From assembly GCF_000015725.1 (NCBI RefSeq), contig NC_008825.1:2604001-2668000 (forward strand): a stretch of 64,000 nt of DNA, written 5' to 3'. This DNA comes from Methylibium petroleiphilum PM1 (lineage in GTDB: Bacteria; Pseudomonadota; Gammaproteobacteria; Burkholderiales; Burkholderiaceae_C). The stretch's first letter is position 1. Each line of letters starts with the position of its first letter. Of this stretch, positions 1 through 10,883 are shown in pieces. The position numbers and the translations under genes were made by a program. The notes beneath the pieces are model-generated. The model searched no databases. It had not been told where the DNA came from and was given only the letters and a program-made list of their open reading frames with translations.

Positions 1-496
1 CGCGTACGCCGCAGTCCAATGGGCCAGCGCCAACGCCGCGACCTACGGCGGTGATGCGAGCCGTCTGGGCGTCATGGGCGACAGCGCCGGCGCCAATCTC
101 GCGGCGGTTGTTTCAATGATGGCGCGTGATCGCAAGGGGCCGGCCATCAAGGCTCAGATCCTGACCTATCCCGTGATCCAGCGCGATGGCGACTTCGCCT
201 CCCGCAAAGCCAATGAAGAGGGGTATCTGCTGACGTCGGCGGGTGTCGCGTGGTTCTGGAAGCAGTACCTGGCGAGCGATGCGGACGCGGTCAACCCGTA
301 CGCATCGCCCATCATGGCCAAGGACCTGACCGGCCTGCCCCCTGCACTGGTGATGACCGCCGAATTCGACCCCGCGCGCGACGAAGGCGAGGCCTACGGC
401 AAGGCGCTGGCCAAGGCGGGGGTTCCTGTGACGGTCCGCAGGTTCGAAGGTCTGATCCACGGCGTCTTCGGAAGCGCTGATCAACCCGCTTCGTGA
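1..496 (+). pseudogene. HSL-type alpha/beta hydrolase (esterase), 5' part, truncated by IS insertion
   Basis: Reading frame is open from base 2, so the true start lies before the window. It shows the hormone-sensitive-lipase type nucleophile elbow GDSAGAN (bases 77-97), the acid-loop region TAEFDPARDEG and the catalytic-histidine region LIHGVF (ending at 469). From base 470 the frame enters the IS5-family element, adds GSADQPAS from IS sequence and stops at 494-496. An uninterrupted gene would continue at 1684. The family hydrolyses short acyl esters; the natural substrate cannot be told. The triad is present but the last helix is lost, so the product is probably unstable or inactive. The break is seen directly in the sequence; loss of function is inferred. 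Confidence 0.85.
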
Positions 497-1679
497 CCGC
501 GACTCGGCCGACAGCGGGCGTTGATGGCGACTCGTGAACTCAGAAGTGGCACCGATGAGCCCCTTCTGCGGCACTTCGAGGCCGCTCTCAGGCCCCCGTT
601 CATGCAGCAGACGCACTGAGGCCTTGGGCCAGCAATCGGCGCCGGGCGATGTACAAGTTGGCCAGCGCAGCGTGCGCCTTCGCGCGAGCTTCGTTCTTGG
701 AGATCCCGCGGTAGCTGACCTTGCGGTAGCCGAACAGGTTCTTGATGACGTGGAACGGGTGTTCGACGATGGCCCGCACCTGAGCCTTGCGCCGTTCGAA
801 CCACTCGTGCATCGCCTTGGCCGGCCCTTCGGGCATGGCCTTGAGTTGGCCGCGCTTCATGGCGATACGCCAATCCATGTCCTGGCGCAGCCTGCCCTCT
901 TCCTGCGCCGTCGTGATCTCGTCTCGCCTCTGGATGCCGGTGTAGCCGCTGTCGCCGTGAACTTGGCTCTCCTGGCCATGCAGCAGTTCGTGCGCGTGCG
1001 CCACGTCAGCCTCGTTGGCCGCGGTGCAGACCACGCTGTGGATCAGACCCGACTCGGCATCCACGCCCGAGTGCATCTTCATCCCGAAGTGCCACTGGTT
1101 CCCCTTCTTGGTCTGGTGCATCTCGGGGTCGCGCTTGCCGTCCTCGTTCTTCGTCGAACTTGGCGCGGCAATGATGGTGGCGTCCACCACCGTGCCCTGG
1201 CGCATCAGCAGCCCACGCTCGGTGAGGTGCGCGTTGACCTCGGCCAGGATGGCCGACGTCAAGTCGTGCTGCTCGAGCAGGCGGCGGAACTTCAGCAGCG
1301 TTGTGGCGTCGGGTACGTTCTCCCGCCCAAGGTCGATGCCGATGAACTCGCGCATGGCCTGGCTGTCGTACAGCGCGTCTTCCAGTGCCTCGTCGGCCAG
1401 CGTGTACCACTGCTGCAGGAAGTACATGCGCAGCATCCGCGGCACGCCAATCGGCGGTCGGCCCACCTTGCCGCTCTTCGGGTAGTGCGGCTCGATCAGC
1501 GCCTCAAGCCGCGCCCACGGAACCACCACGTTCATCTCGGCCAGGAAGCGCTCCCGGCGCGTCTGGCGCTTCTTGCCGGCGTACTCGGCAGTGGCAAAAC
1601 TCGTCTGCTTCATGGCAGCATCATCGCCGCTGAATTCGCCGCACGCCATCGTGGCCTGCACGGATAAATCAGTGCTTCC
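470..1679 (-). mobile_element. IS5-family insertion sequence, complete, with 4-bp target duplication
   Basis: The element is 1210 bp. The left end reads GGAAGCGCTGATCAACCCG and the right end, read inward on the other strand, GGAAGCACTGATTTATCCG: 15 of 19 positions match. It is flanked by CTTC at 466-469 and CTTC at 1680-1683, a 4-bp target duplication as expected for the IS5 group. It carries one transposase gene on the minus strand with no frameshift, so it may still be mobile. Deleting the element and one CTTC copy rejoins the esterase frame. Confidence 0.9.
600..1613 (-). CDS. IS5-family transposase
   Basis: A 337-residue DDE transposase starting at MKQTSFATAEY. The N-terminal part (about residues 1-110, with GRPPIGVPRMLRMYFLQQW) resembles the InsH/DUF772 DNA-binding region. 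The catalytic core follows: first Asp in GTVVDATIIAAP, second Asp in VHGDSGYTG, Glu in RAIVEHPFHVIKNLFG. The frame stays open upstream to 1793, but a longer start would lie outside the inverted repeat, so the ATG at 1613 is preferred. It catalyses cut-and-paste movement of its own element. All three acidic residues and the full family length are present, so it looks functional. Confidence 0.93.
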   Translation of the reverse strand: MKQTSFATAEYAGKKRQTRRERFLAEMNVVVPWARLEALIEPHYPKSGKVGRPPIGVPRMLRMYFLQQWYTLADEALEDALYDSQAMREFIGIDLGRENVPDATTLLKFRRLLEQHDLTSAILAEVNAHLTERGLLMRQGTVVDATIIAAPSSTKNEDGKRDPEMHQTKKGNQWHFGMKMHSGVDAESGLIHSVVCTAANEADVAHAHELLHGQESQVHGDSGYTGIQRRDEITTAQEEGRLRQDMDWRIAMKRGQLKAMPEGPAKAMHEWFERRKAQVRAIVEHPFHVIKNLFGYRKVSYRGISKNEARAKAHAALANLYIARRRLLAQGLSASAA

Positions 1680-1683
1680 CTTC

Positions 1684-1761
1684 TGGATGTCCGGTGCGGT
1701 TCCTCGCGGCGCCGAATTGCAACAGGCGATCGTGCAGTTCGTTTCCAAGCAGTTGAAGTAA
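1684..1761 (+). pseudogene. HSL-type esterase, displaced C-terminal fragment
   Basis: These 26 codons (25 residues and a TAA stop) continue the esterase frame exactly: joining base 469 to base 1684 gives LIHGVF followed by WMSGAVPRGAELQQ and a C-terminal helix ending in SKQLK. This is the usual tail of HSL-family esterases after the catalytic His (aromatic residue, then a terminal amphipathic helix). It has no start or ribosome-binding site of its own and is presumably not translated separately. Confidence 0.85.
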
Positions 1762-1785
1762 CCCACACACCAACAGGCCTCCTGA

Positions 1786-2070
1786 ATGAACACCTATGCC
1801 GTTCTCTGGACCTACACCGCCGATGCGGAGAAGGTCGCCCGCCACAAAGACAGCCACATGCAGTACATCAAAAGCCTGGCAGCGGGAGGCGCAATTGTCG
1901 AAGGGGGAGCCTGGCGTGACGGCTCGGGCGCATTGATCATCTTCCGCGCCAGTGATCGCGAACAGATCAGGGGCTACCTGGACGCCGATCCATTCACGAC
2001 CGAAGGCGTGATCGTCGCAACTCAGATCCACGAATGGGTCGCGGCGATCGGGCCGATCGCCAGGATCTGA
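1786..2070 (+). CDS. YciI-like (YCII-related) domain protein
   Basis: A 94-residue protein with the small ferredoxin-like YciI fold pattern: N-terminal strand NTYAVLWTYTA, then RHKDSHMQYIKSLAAGGAIVEGGAW, an ALIIFRASD strand, and DADPFTTEGVI, where His, Asp and the DPF segment are the usual conserved positions. YciI-type domains are small dimeric enzymes or accessory domains of unsettled function. It lies 24 bases after the esterase remnant and probably formed a transcription unit with that gene before the IS insertion; it may now rely on read-through from the IS or on a weak local promoter. Confidence 0.75.
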   Translation: MNTYAVLWTYTADAEKVARHKDSHMQYIKSLAAGGAIVEGGAWRDGSGALIIFRASDREQIRGYLDADPFTTEGVIVATQIHEWVAAIGPIARI

Positions 2071-2399
2071 CCAGCCTGAAGACCCTCGAGGCCAAGAGGC
2101 TCACCGAGCGCGCTTGCCGCTTCAGGCCATGAGGGCCGTCGTGCTCGACGACGCCGAACGCTGCGTGCGCGACGGCACCGTCGATGATGCCGGCAGCCGA
2201 TCGCCACCCTTCTCGGGCGCACTCGCCAAGGCGAGATGACCCGCCGCAGTTCCATCGGTGATGCAGTTCCCGAGCGTCAGAAGACGCTTCCGGTTCCACA
2301 TAGTTCGTTCCCGATGCTTGCATCGCGCCGCGCAAGCCCTAGACTGCGAAAACGCCACCCCACCCAGCCAGCAGTTGACCGAGGCGCGGTGCCGACACC
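2071..2399. other. Intergenic stretch with no supported gene
   Basis: These 329 bases separate the YciI-like gene from the MocR-type regulator. Several short frames are open, including a 36-codon frame from ATG at 2129, but none has a convincing ribosome-binding site or a recognisable protein pattern. The part just before 2400 presumably holds the regulator's promoter; I see no clear -35/-10 pair. Confidence 0.5.
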
Positions 2400-3869
2400 A
2401 TGCGTGATCGCCCCACCGCCGCCTCCACGAGGTTCGAACTGCTCGCTCAGGAACTCGAGCAGCAGATCGCTGCCGGCGTGCTGCGCGCGGGGGACCGCTT
2501 GCCCTCCGTGCGCCAGACCTGTGCCAGTCGGGGCTTGAGCCCCAGCACCGTATTCCAGGCCTACTACCTGCTCGAGTCCCGCGGCCTCGTCCGCGCAGCG
2601 CCACGCTCGGGCTACTTCGTCACCGCGCGCGCCGACGGTGTACTGCTCTCCGAACCGAAAACCTCGGAGCCCCAGTCCGGATCGCAGCCCGTCGAAGTCA
2701 ACGACCTGATCTACGCCTGCCTGGGTGCCGCGCGCGCGCGCGATATCGTGCCCTTCGGTTCGGCGTTCCCGAGTCCCGTCCTGTTCCCTCTCGATCGACT
2801 GCGCCGCGCGCTGGTCTCGAGCACACGGCGGCTCGAGCCCTGGAGCATGGTCGAGGACCTGCCGCCGGGCAACCTGCGTCTCAAGCGGGAGATCGCCAAG
2901 CTCTACCTGCGCCAGGGCATGAACGTGGCCACCGACGAGATCGTGCTGACCCACGGTGCGATGGAGGCGCTGAACCTCTGTCTCAACGCCGTGACACGGC
3001 CGGGTGATGCGGTGGTGGTCGAGTCGCCGACCTTCTACATGGCGCTGCAGGCCCTGCAGCGCCTGGGCCTGCGAGCCATCGAGGTACCGACCCATTGCCG
3101 CGAGGGCATCGATCTCGGCCGCCTGGCGCAGGTGATCGAGCTCTACCGCCCAAACGCCTGCTGGTTGATGACGAGCTTCCAGAACCCGCTCGGCAGCCTG
3201 ATGCCCGAGGCGAAGAAGCGCGATCTTGTCGAACTGCTCGCCCGCCACGACGTGCCGCTGATCGAAGACGACGTCTACTCGGAGCTCTACGAAGGCCCCG
3301 CGGCGCCGCTGCCGGCCAAGGCCTACGACCGCCGCGGCCTGGTGCTGCACTGCTCGTCGTTCTCGAAGTGTCTGGCGCCGGGCTACCGCGTCGGCTGGGC
3401 CGCGCCCGGCCGGCTGGCACGCGAGGTCGAACGGCTGAAGCTGATGACGAGCCTGTCGGGGTCGATTCCGGTGCAGGCGGCGCTGGCCGAGTACCTGCAG
3501 GAGGGCGGGTACGACCGCCACCTGCGCGGCTTGCGCCAGTCTCTGCTCACGCAGCGCAACAGCCTGTTCGACGCCGTCAACCGGCACTTTCCTGACGGGA
3601 CGCGGGTGGTGCGGCCGGCCGGCGGCTACTTCGTGTGGGTCGAATTGCCCGTCGGCGTCGACGCGATGGCCCTGCACCGCGCCGCGCTGGCACAACACAT
3701 CAGCCTGGCCCCGGGGCCGATGTTCTCGGCGCGCGCCGAGTTCCAGCACCACATCCGGCTGACCTGCGGCCAGCTCTGGGACGAGGCGCTCGAGCGCGCC
3801 ATGCGCACGCTGGCGCGGTTGGTCGATGACGCAGTGCGCGCCGTCGCCGCTGAACCCGCATCGGTCTGA
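2400..3869 (+). CDS. MocR/GntR-family regulator with aminotransferase-like domain
   Basis: A 489-residue protein. Residues about 5-75 form a GntR winged helix (AGDRLPSVRQTCASRGLSPS, then a wing ending SGYFVTA). The rest is a fold-type I aminotransferase domain; the PLP-binding lysine is K323 in SFSKCLAPGYRVGW, and the Asp of IEDDVYSEL and the Asn of TSFQNPLG match cofactor-contacting positions. MocR proteins are usually transcription factors that sense PLP or an amino compound rather than enzymes. The target is unknown. The adjacent genes are the YciI-like gene upstream and the c-di-GMP operon 89 bases downstream. Residues for PLP binding are intact. Confidence 0.88.
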   Translation: MRDRPTAASTRFELLAQELEQQIAAGVLRAGDRLPSVRQTCASRGLSPSTVFQAYYLLESRGLVRAAPRSGYFVTARADGVLLSEPKTSEPQSGSQPVEVNDLIYACLGAARARDIVPFGSAFPSPVLFPLDRLRRALVSSTRRLEPWSMVEDLPPGNLRLKREIAKLYLRQGMNVATDEIVLTHGAMEALNLCLNAVTRPGDAVVVESPTFYMALQALQRLGLRAIEVPTHCREGIDLGRLAQVIELYRPNACWLMTSFQNPLGSLMPEAKKRDLVELLARHDVPLIEDDVYSELYEGPAAPLPAKAYDRRGLVLHCSSFSKCLAPGYRVGWAAPGRLAREVERLKLMTSLSGSIPVQAALAEYLQEGGYDRHLRGLRQSLLTQRNSLFDAVNRHFPDGTRVVRPAGGYFVWVELPVGVDAMALHRAALAQHISLAPGPMFSARAEFQHHIRLTCGQLWDEALERAMRTLARLVDDAVRAVAAEPASV

Positions 3870-3958
3870 TCCGGTCGCCGGAGGCCGCAACTGCTCACGC
3901 CGTCGGCGCAGGCCGCCGGGCAGAGTGCGGGCATGTCGAAACCCATGCTGATCTGCGT

Positions 3959-6856
3959 ATGCCGCACCGCGATGCCGCACTGACGCTCGTGGCGGCCAGC
4001 CCGACGCCGCCAGGCCCGGAATACGCGTTGCGCGAAGTGCTTGACCGGCTGGGCCCCTCGGTGTTCGCGGGCCTGCTCGACGCCGATGGCGTGCTGCGTT
4101 ATGCCAACCAGGCGGCGTTGCAGGCCATCGGCGCCACGCCGGAGCAGGTGCTCGGCCTGCGCTTCGAGACCACCCCCTGGTGGCAGGGCTGCAAGTTGTC
4201 GCAACGGCGGCTGCAGCAGGCGCTGGCCAGCGCATCGCGCGGCGAGGCATCCCGTTTCGACGTGCGCCTCGCCATCCGCGGCGACACGCTGGCCATGGAC
4301 TTTTCGCTGCTGCCGCTGTACGGGCCCGACGGACGCGTGGCCTGGCTGATCCCTTCCGCGCATGACGTGAGCGAACGCGAGCGGGCACGGCGCCAGTTGC
4401 GCCTGACGCGCCATGCCGTCGAACAGGCCCACGACGCGCTGTTCCTGGTCGGGCCCGACGGTGCCTATCGCGATGCCAATGCAGCGGCTTGCCGGCTGCT
4501 GGGCCTCACGCGCAAGCAGCTGCTGCGCCTGCGGGTGCACGACATAGACACCCAGGTCAACGAGACCTCCTGGCCACAGCGCTGGCACGAGATGTGCGAA
4601 CGCGGTTCGTCTCGTTTCGAGACCAATGTTCGCCATCACGATGGCCATGAGATTCCTGTCGATGTCTCCGTCAGCCTGGTGACCAGCGACGGGGAGACTT
4701 TCGCCCACGTCTGCGTCGACGACCTGCGCGATCGACGTGCCGCAGAGCGGCGCATCCAGCAGTTGCTGCAGTTCGACGAGCTGACCGGTTTGCCGAACCG
4801 CCAGCGGCTCTTCGAGCACCTGGGGGCCACCCTGCAGACCAGCGCCACAACCGCGGTGCTGGTGCTGGAGCTCGACCGCTTCAAGCGCATCAACGACGGC
4901 CTCGGCCCCCAGATCGGCGACGCCGTGCTGCGCGAAGTGGCCGGGCGCATCGCCGCCACCGTGCGCAGCGTCGACCTGGTGGCGCGCCGCGGCGGCGACG
5001 AGTTCGTGATCGTGATGCCGGCCCCGTCGGTGCCGGCGCCGCACGTGGCGCAGACGCTGCTCGAGACCATCGCGCGGCCGATGACGATCGAGGGGCACGA
5101 GATCCACCTCACCTGCGGCATCGGTATCGCCATGGCGCCCGCCGACGGCGACCGTGCCGACACGCTGCTGCGCCGCGCCAACGCCGCGTTGGAACAGGCC
5201 AAGCGGCTGGGCCGCAACCAGGTCAACGTCTATGCCGGCGCGCCGCATGATGACGACCCCGAACAGATGGCGCTGGAGACCGCGCTGCGCCATGCGCTGC
5301 GCGACGAGCAGTTCGAGCTGCACTACCAGCCCCAGGTGGATCTGGCGCAGGGCCGCATCGTCGGCGTCGAAGCGCTGCTGCGCTGGCAGCACCCGACGCT
5401 GGGGCGCATCTCCCCGGATCGTTTCATCCCGATCGCCGAGGAGACCGGCCTGATCGTTCCCATCGGCGACTGGGTGCTGCGCCACGCCATCGAGCAGGCC
5501 GCGGCCTGGCAACGCGCCAGGCTGCCACCGCTTCGCATGGCCGTCAATCTGTCGGCGCGCCAGCTGCTGCAGCCGGACCTGGCGCGACGCATCGAGGGCC
5601 TGCTCGCCGCAACCGGCCTCGACCCGCGGCGCTTCGGTGTCGAGGTCACCGAGAGCATGCTGATCGGCAACTTCGATCAGGCGGTGCAGCACCTGCGAGC
5701 GCTGCGTGCGCTCGGCGTCGAGGTCTCGCTCGACGACTTCGGCACCGGCTACTCGAGCCTGAGTTACCTGCGGCGGCTGCCGGTGGACGTCGTCAAGATC
5801 GACCGCTCGCTGGTGCCTGACGTCACCGCCCCGGCAGAAGACGTGTCGATCACGCGCGCCATCATCACGATGGCGCACCAGTTGCAGATGAAGGTGCTCG
5901 CCGAAGGCGTCGAAAGCGAAGGCCAGGCGGCACTGCTCGCCGCGAACCAGTGCGACCAGATGCAGGGCTGGTGGTTCAGTGCCGCACAGACGGCCGCAGC
6001 GATCGAGGCGATGCTGCGCGAGGGCCGGCAGATCGATCCGGCGCTGCTCGGCCGGCGTTCGCGGCAGCGCACCTTGCTGCTGGTCGACGACGAGGAGAAC
6101 ATCGTCGCCGCGCTGCGCCGACTGCTGCGCGCCGAAGGCTGGCTGCTGCTCGGCGCCACCGGCGCCGAAGAGGCGCTGCAGCTGATGGCACGGCACGAGG
6201 TCGACGTGATCCTGTCCGACCAGCGCATGCCGGGCATGACCGGCGTCGAGCTGCTGCGCCGTGCAAAGCAGCTGTACCCGGAAACGATCCGGCTGGTGCT
6301 CTCAGGCTACACCGAGCTGCAGTCGATCACCGACGCGATCAACGAGGGAGCGATCTACAAGTTTCTCGCCAAGCCCTGGGACGACGAGCAGCTGCGGACG
6401 CACCTGCGCGAGGCCTTCGCGTTGAAGGAGATGGCCGACCAGAACCGCCGCCTCGACGAGGAGGTGCAGGCTGCCAACCGCGAACTGGCCGAGCTGAACC
6501 GGCGGCTGCAGACACTGCTGAGTGCGCAGCGCGAGCAGAACGAGCGCGAGGTCGGCAGTCGCGAGGTGGCGCAGGAACTGCTGGATGCGGTGCCGGTGCC
6601 CGTGTTCGGCATCGACGACGAAAACCTGCTGGTGTTCGTCAACGCACCGGCGCGGGCGCTGTTCGGCCTGGATGGCAACCTGCTGGGTAGGCCGGCGGCC
6701 GAGCAGCTGCCGCAGACCTTGCGGCGGGCACTGGAGGGCGAGCCCCTGATGCTCACGCTGGCGGGTCGCCGCTGGTGGACGATGAGCCGGCCGTTGAGCG
6801 GGAACGCGCGCGGCCGCCTGTTGGTACTGCTGCCGCAAGCCGGCGCCTCGAAGTGA
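3959..6856 (+). CDS. PAS-PAS-GGDEF-EAL-REC-PAS cyclic-di-GMP enzyme
   Basis: A 965-residue cytoplasmic protein without membrane helices. In order: PAS (about 25-130), PAS (about 145-265), GGDEF domain with DELTGLPNR and GGDEF at 345-349 preceded by an I-site RSVD exactly five residues upstream, EAL domain with EAL at 471-473, NLSARQL, EVTES, DDFGTGYSSL, VVKIDRS and LAEGVESE, then an RpfG-like receiver (about 700-820, phospho-acceptor D754 in LSDQRMPGM, switch Lys in LAKPW), a coiled coil and a last PAS-like segment (about 865-965). Both catalytic signatures look intact, so it may make and break c-di-GMP. A receiver placed after EAL is uncommon. First gene of the signalling operon; its TGA overlaps a GTG at 6853. 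No clear ribosome-binding site precedes the chosen ATG, so the start is less sure. Confidence 0.9.
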   Translation: MPHRDAALTLVAASPTPPGPEYALREVLDRLGPSVFAGLLDADGVLRYANQAALQAIGATPEQVLGLRFETTPWWQGCKLSQRRLQQALASASRGEASRFDVRLAIRGDTLAMDFSLLPLYGPDGRVAWLIPSAHDVSERERARRQLRLTRHAVEQAHDALFLVGPDGAYRDANAAACRLLGLTRKQLLRLRVHDIDTQVNETSWPQRWHEMCERGSSRFETNVRHHDGHEIPVDVSVSLVTSDGETFAHVCVDDLRDRRAAERRIQQLLQFDELTGLPNRQRLFEHLGATLQTSATTAVLVLELDRFKRINDGLGPQIGDAVLREVAGRIAATVRSVDLVARRGGDEFVIVMPAPSVPAPHVAQTLLETIARPMTIEGHEIHLTCGIGIAMAPADGDRADTLLRRANAALEQAKRLGRNQVNVYAGAPHDDDPEQMALETALRHALRDEQFELHYQPQVDLAQGRIVGVEALLRWQHPTLGRISPDRFIPIAEETGLIVPIGDWVLRHAIEQAAAWQRARLPPLRMAVNLSARQLLQPDLARRIEGLLAATGLDPRRFGVEVTESMLIGNFDQAVQHLRALRALGVEVSLDDFGTGYSSLSYLRRLPVDVVKIDRSLVPDVTAPAEDVSITRAIITMAHQLQMKVLAEGVESEGQAALLAANQCDQMQGWWFSAAQTAAAIEAMLREGRQIDPALLGRRSRQRTLLLVDDEENIVAALRRLLRAEGWLLLGATGAEEALQLMARHEVDVILSDQRMPGMTGVELLRRAKQLYPETIRLVLSGYTELQSITDAINEGAIYKFLAKPWDDEQLRTHLREAFALKEMADQNRRLDEEVQAANRELAELNRRLQTLLSAQREQNEREVGSREVAQELLDAVPVPVFGIDDENLLVFVNAPARALFGLDGNLLGRPAAEQLPQTLRRALEGEPLMLTLAGRRWWTMSRPLSGNARGRLLVLLPQAGASK

Positions 6857-7005
6857 CCGCCCCGGCCGTTCCCGGCACGCCGCCTGTCGTTGTGCCCGTC
6901 GCACCGGTGGCGTTGACGCACCTGTTCCGCCACAGCCTGCGCGACGGACGGGTGCATCCGCTGCTGCACGCGGTGCAGCGCTACCGCCAGGAAGCACCAC
7001 GATGA
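6853..7005 (+). CDS. Possible 50-aa protein coupled to both neighbours
   Basis: A 50-codon frame that fills the gap between the GGDEF-EAL gene and the HDOD gene. Its GTG start overlaps the upstream stop (GTGA at 6853-6856) and its TGA overlaps the HDOD start (ATGA at 7002-7005), the same 4-base coupling used at the other junctions of this operon. The product is Pro/Val-rich at the N-terminus and basic at the C-terminus (LFRHSLRDGR, AVQRYRQEAPR). I do not recognise it. It could instead be a non-coding spacer with an open frame by chance; GC-rich DNA makes that possible. Confidence 0.4.
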   Translation: MTAPAVPGTPPVVVPVAPVALTHLFRHSLRDGRVHPLLHAVQRYRQEAPR

Positions 7006-7861
7006 CCAGCACGATGACGCCCGCCCTGCGACCGATCTCCCGCGACGAACTGCTCGCCGCGCTGCGCGACTTGCCGCCGCTGCCGTCGGTGGTGCTCGAA
7101 CTGGTCGAGTCGCTCGGCCACGACGAGCTCAGCGCCACGCAGTACGCGGCCAAGATCTCGCGCGACCAGGCACTGGCCGCCAGGACACTGCGCCTGGCCA
7201 ACTCGTCGTTCTACGGGCGTGGCAGGCAGGTGCGCTCGGTCGCCGAGGCGATCGGCGTGCTCGGCCTGCGCACGGTGCGCGGTGTCGTCACTGCCGCCGG
7301 GCTGGCCGGTAGCTTCCGCCGCCACGCAGGATTCGACCACGACGCCTTCTGGCGCCACTCGATCGGCAGCGCCCTGTGCGCGCAGGCCCTGGCCGGTGAA
7401 CTGCGACGCGACGACGCCGAGCTGGCGTTCACGGTCGGGCTGCTGCACGACATCGGCCGGCTGGCGCTCGCCAGCGCGTTTGCACCGGCCTATGCCGAGG
7501 TCGAGCAGTGGCGGCGCGACCAGGACTGCCCCGATGGCGAGGCCGAGCGCGCCGTGCTGGGCATTGATCACGCCGAAGTCGGCGGGCTGATCGCACGGCA
7601 GTGGAACTTCGCGCCGCCCATCGTCGACGCGATCCGCGAGCACCATGCACCGCCGGACGCCGCCGTGGTCACGCTGACGGGCATCGCGCATGTGGCCGAT
7701 GCCATTGCCCATGCGCTCGGCCTGACCGGCGACGCCGACGAGGCGGTGCCTGCGCTGGTGCTGCCGGTCTGGGCCGCCTGCCGCCTCGACGACGCGGCCT
7801 GCATGCGGCTGTTCGCCCGCACCGAGGCGCAGTTCGAGACCGTCTGCGAAGCGCTGCTTCA

Positions 7862-7865
<4 letters not shown>
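7002..7865 (+). CDS. HDOD domain protein
   Basis: A 287-residue protein made almost entirely of an HDOD domain: LPPLPSVVLELVESLG, ISRDQALAARTLRLANSSFYG and VRSVAEAIGVLGLRTVRGVV are typical, followed by HSIGSALCAQALA and LLHDIGRLALA. HDOD is an HD-related helical fold whose usual metal ligands are often missing; members act as output or scaffold modules in signalling, often with c-di-GMP proteins. No catalytic activity is assumed. It sits between the GGDEF-EAL protein and the histidine kinase, and its stop overlaps the kinase start (ATGA at 7862). Confidence 0.87.
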
Positions 7866-10067
<2,202 letters not shown>

Positions 10068-10071
<4 letters not shown>

Positions 10072-10583
10072 AGCGGCTGCTGATCGTCGACGACCAGACA
10101 CCGGTACTGCATGCCCTGCGTCGTCTTGTGCAACGGCACTTCAAGCCGCAGCAACTCGGCGTGGAAGTCTGCGCCGATCCTCTGCAGGCCCTGCAGCGCC
10201 TGCAGCAGGCGCACTTCGACGTGCTGATCAGCGACTACCGCATGCCGCGGCTGGACGGCGTGACGCTGCTTGCCCGCGCCAGAGAACTGGACCCGCGCAT
10301 GGTGCGCATGATGCTCAGCGCGGCGGCCGACTTCGGCACGGTGCTGGCGGCAGTGAATCGCGCCGGGGTCTTTCGTTACATCACGAAGCCGTGGAGCGAA
10401 TCGCAACTGATCGCCGACCTGCGTGCCGCACTGGTGTTCGACCCTTGCGCCGCCCCGAGCGCTGACGAGCGGGAACGGCGCCGACTCGAGGCGCTGGAGC
10501 CGGGCATCACGCAGGTCGAGTGGGGGCCGAACGGCGAAGTGCTGATGCCGGGCCACCTGCCGACGCGACCGGGCAAGCTGTGA
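10068..10583 (+). CDS. Single-domain response regulator, RpfG-type receiver
   Basis: A 171-residue protein: a receiver domain of about 125 residues (LLIVDDQTPVLHALRRL, phospho-acceptor D56 in ISDYRMPRLDG, ITKPWSE) and a short tail without a known output domain. The tail ends VEWGPNGEVLMPGHLP. GTG start overlaps the upstream stop (GTGA at 10068-10071). Such stand-alone receivers serve as phosphate sinks, shuttles or protein-binding switches. The receiver resembles those of the GGDEF-EAL and HD-GYP proteins of the same operon (all have the RMP motif and an ITKPW or AKPW ending), suggesting duplication of one module. Last gene of the operon. Confidence 0.87.
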
Positions 10584-10708
10584 GTCCGTCGCGGTACGAA
10601 GGTGGTTGGTTCGGAGGCGGTTCCCCCAGGCAGGAGTGCCCGGTTCCCCCGATTGTTCCCCCAGCCTGCGCTGGATGACCAAGCACGGCGCGAGACACCC
10701 AGAAACGA

Positions 10709-10733
10709 CAAAGCCCCGTGGAACGGGGCTTTG
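10709..10733. terminator. Bidirectional terminator hairpin
   Basis: Perfect 11-bp inverted repeat CAAAGCCCCGT / ACGGGGCTTTG around a 3-nt loop, between the end of the c-di-GMP operon (plus) and the 3' side of tRNA-Ser (minus). The T-tracts are short in both directions, so strength is uncertain. Confidence 0.7.
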
Positions 10734-10776
10734 CAGCGGATTCAGAGGCGTCTTGCGATGCTCTGATAGCGATCCT

Positions 10777-10870
10777 TGGCGGAGTCGGAGGGATTCGAAC
10801 CCTCGATGCAAGTTTTAGCTCACATACTCCCTTAGCAGGGGAGCACCTTCGGCCTCTCGGTCACGACTCC
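10777..10870 (-). tRNA. tRNA-Ser (anticodon GCU)
   Basis: A 94-nt type II tRNA with encoded CCA. Acceptor arms GGAGTCG / CGACTCC pair fully, discriminator base G. The anticodon arm CTCCC-CTGCTAA-GGGAG carries GCT, reading AGC and AGU. A long variable arm and the T-arm (GAGGG TTCGAAT CCCTC) identify tRNA-Ser. Its 5' end is 13 bases after the lysC stop codon, so it may be co-transcribed with lysC and processed out. Confidence 0.96.
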
Positions 10871-10883
10871 AGCACGGGATGGA

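Noticed and set aside
534-1667. A 377-codon plus-strand frame opposite the transposase
   Set aside because: It mirrors the IS5 transposase codons and crosses no independent signal; IS5 elements carry one gene.
2236-2538. A 100-codon frame before the MocR regulator
   Set aside because: It overlaps the regulator's helix-turn-helix coding part in another frame and has no recognisable feature.
2277-6196. Long antisense frames opposite the MocR regulator and GGDEF-EAL genes (2277-4388 and 3626-6196)
   Set aside because: Composition rich in Arg/Gln/His with no motif, while the plus-strand frames show complete domains.
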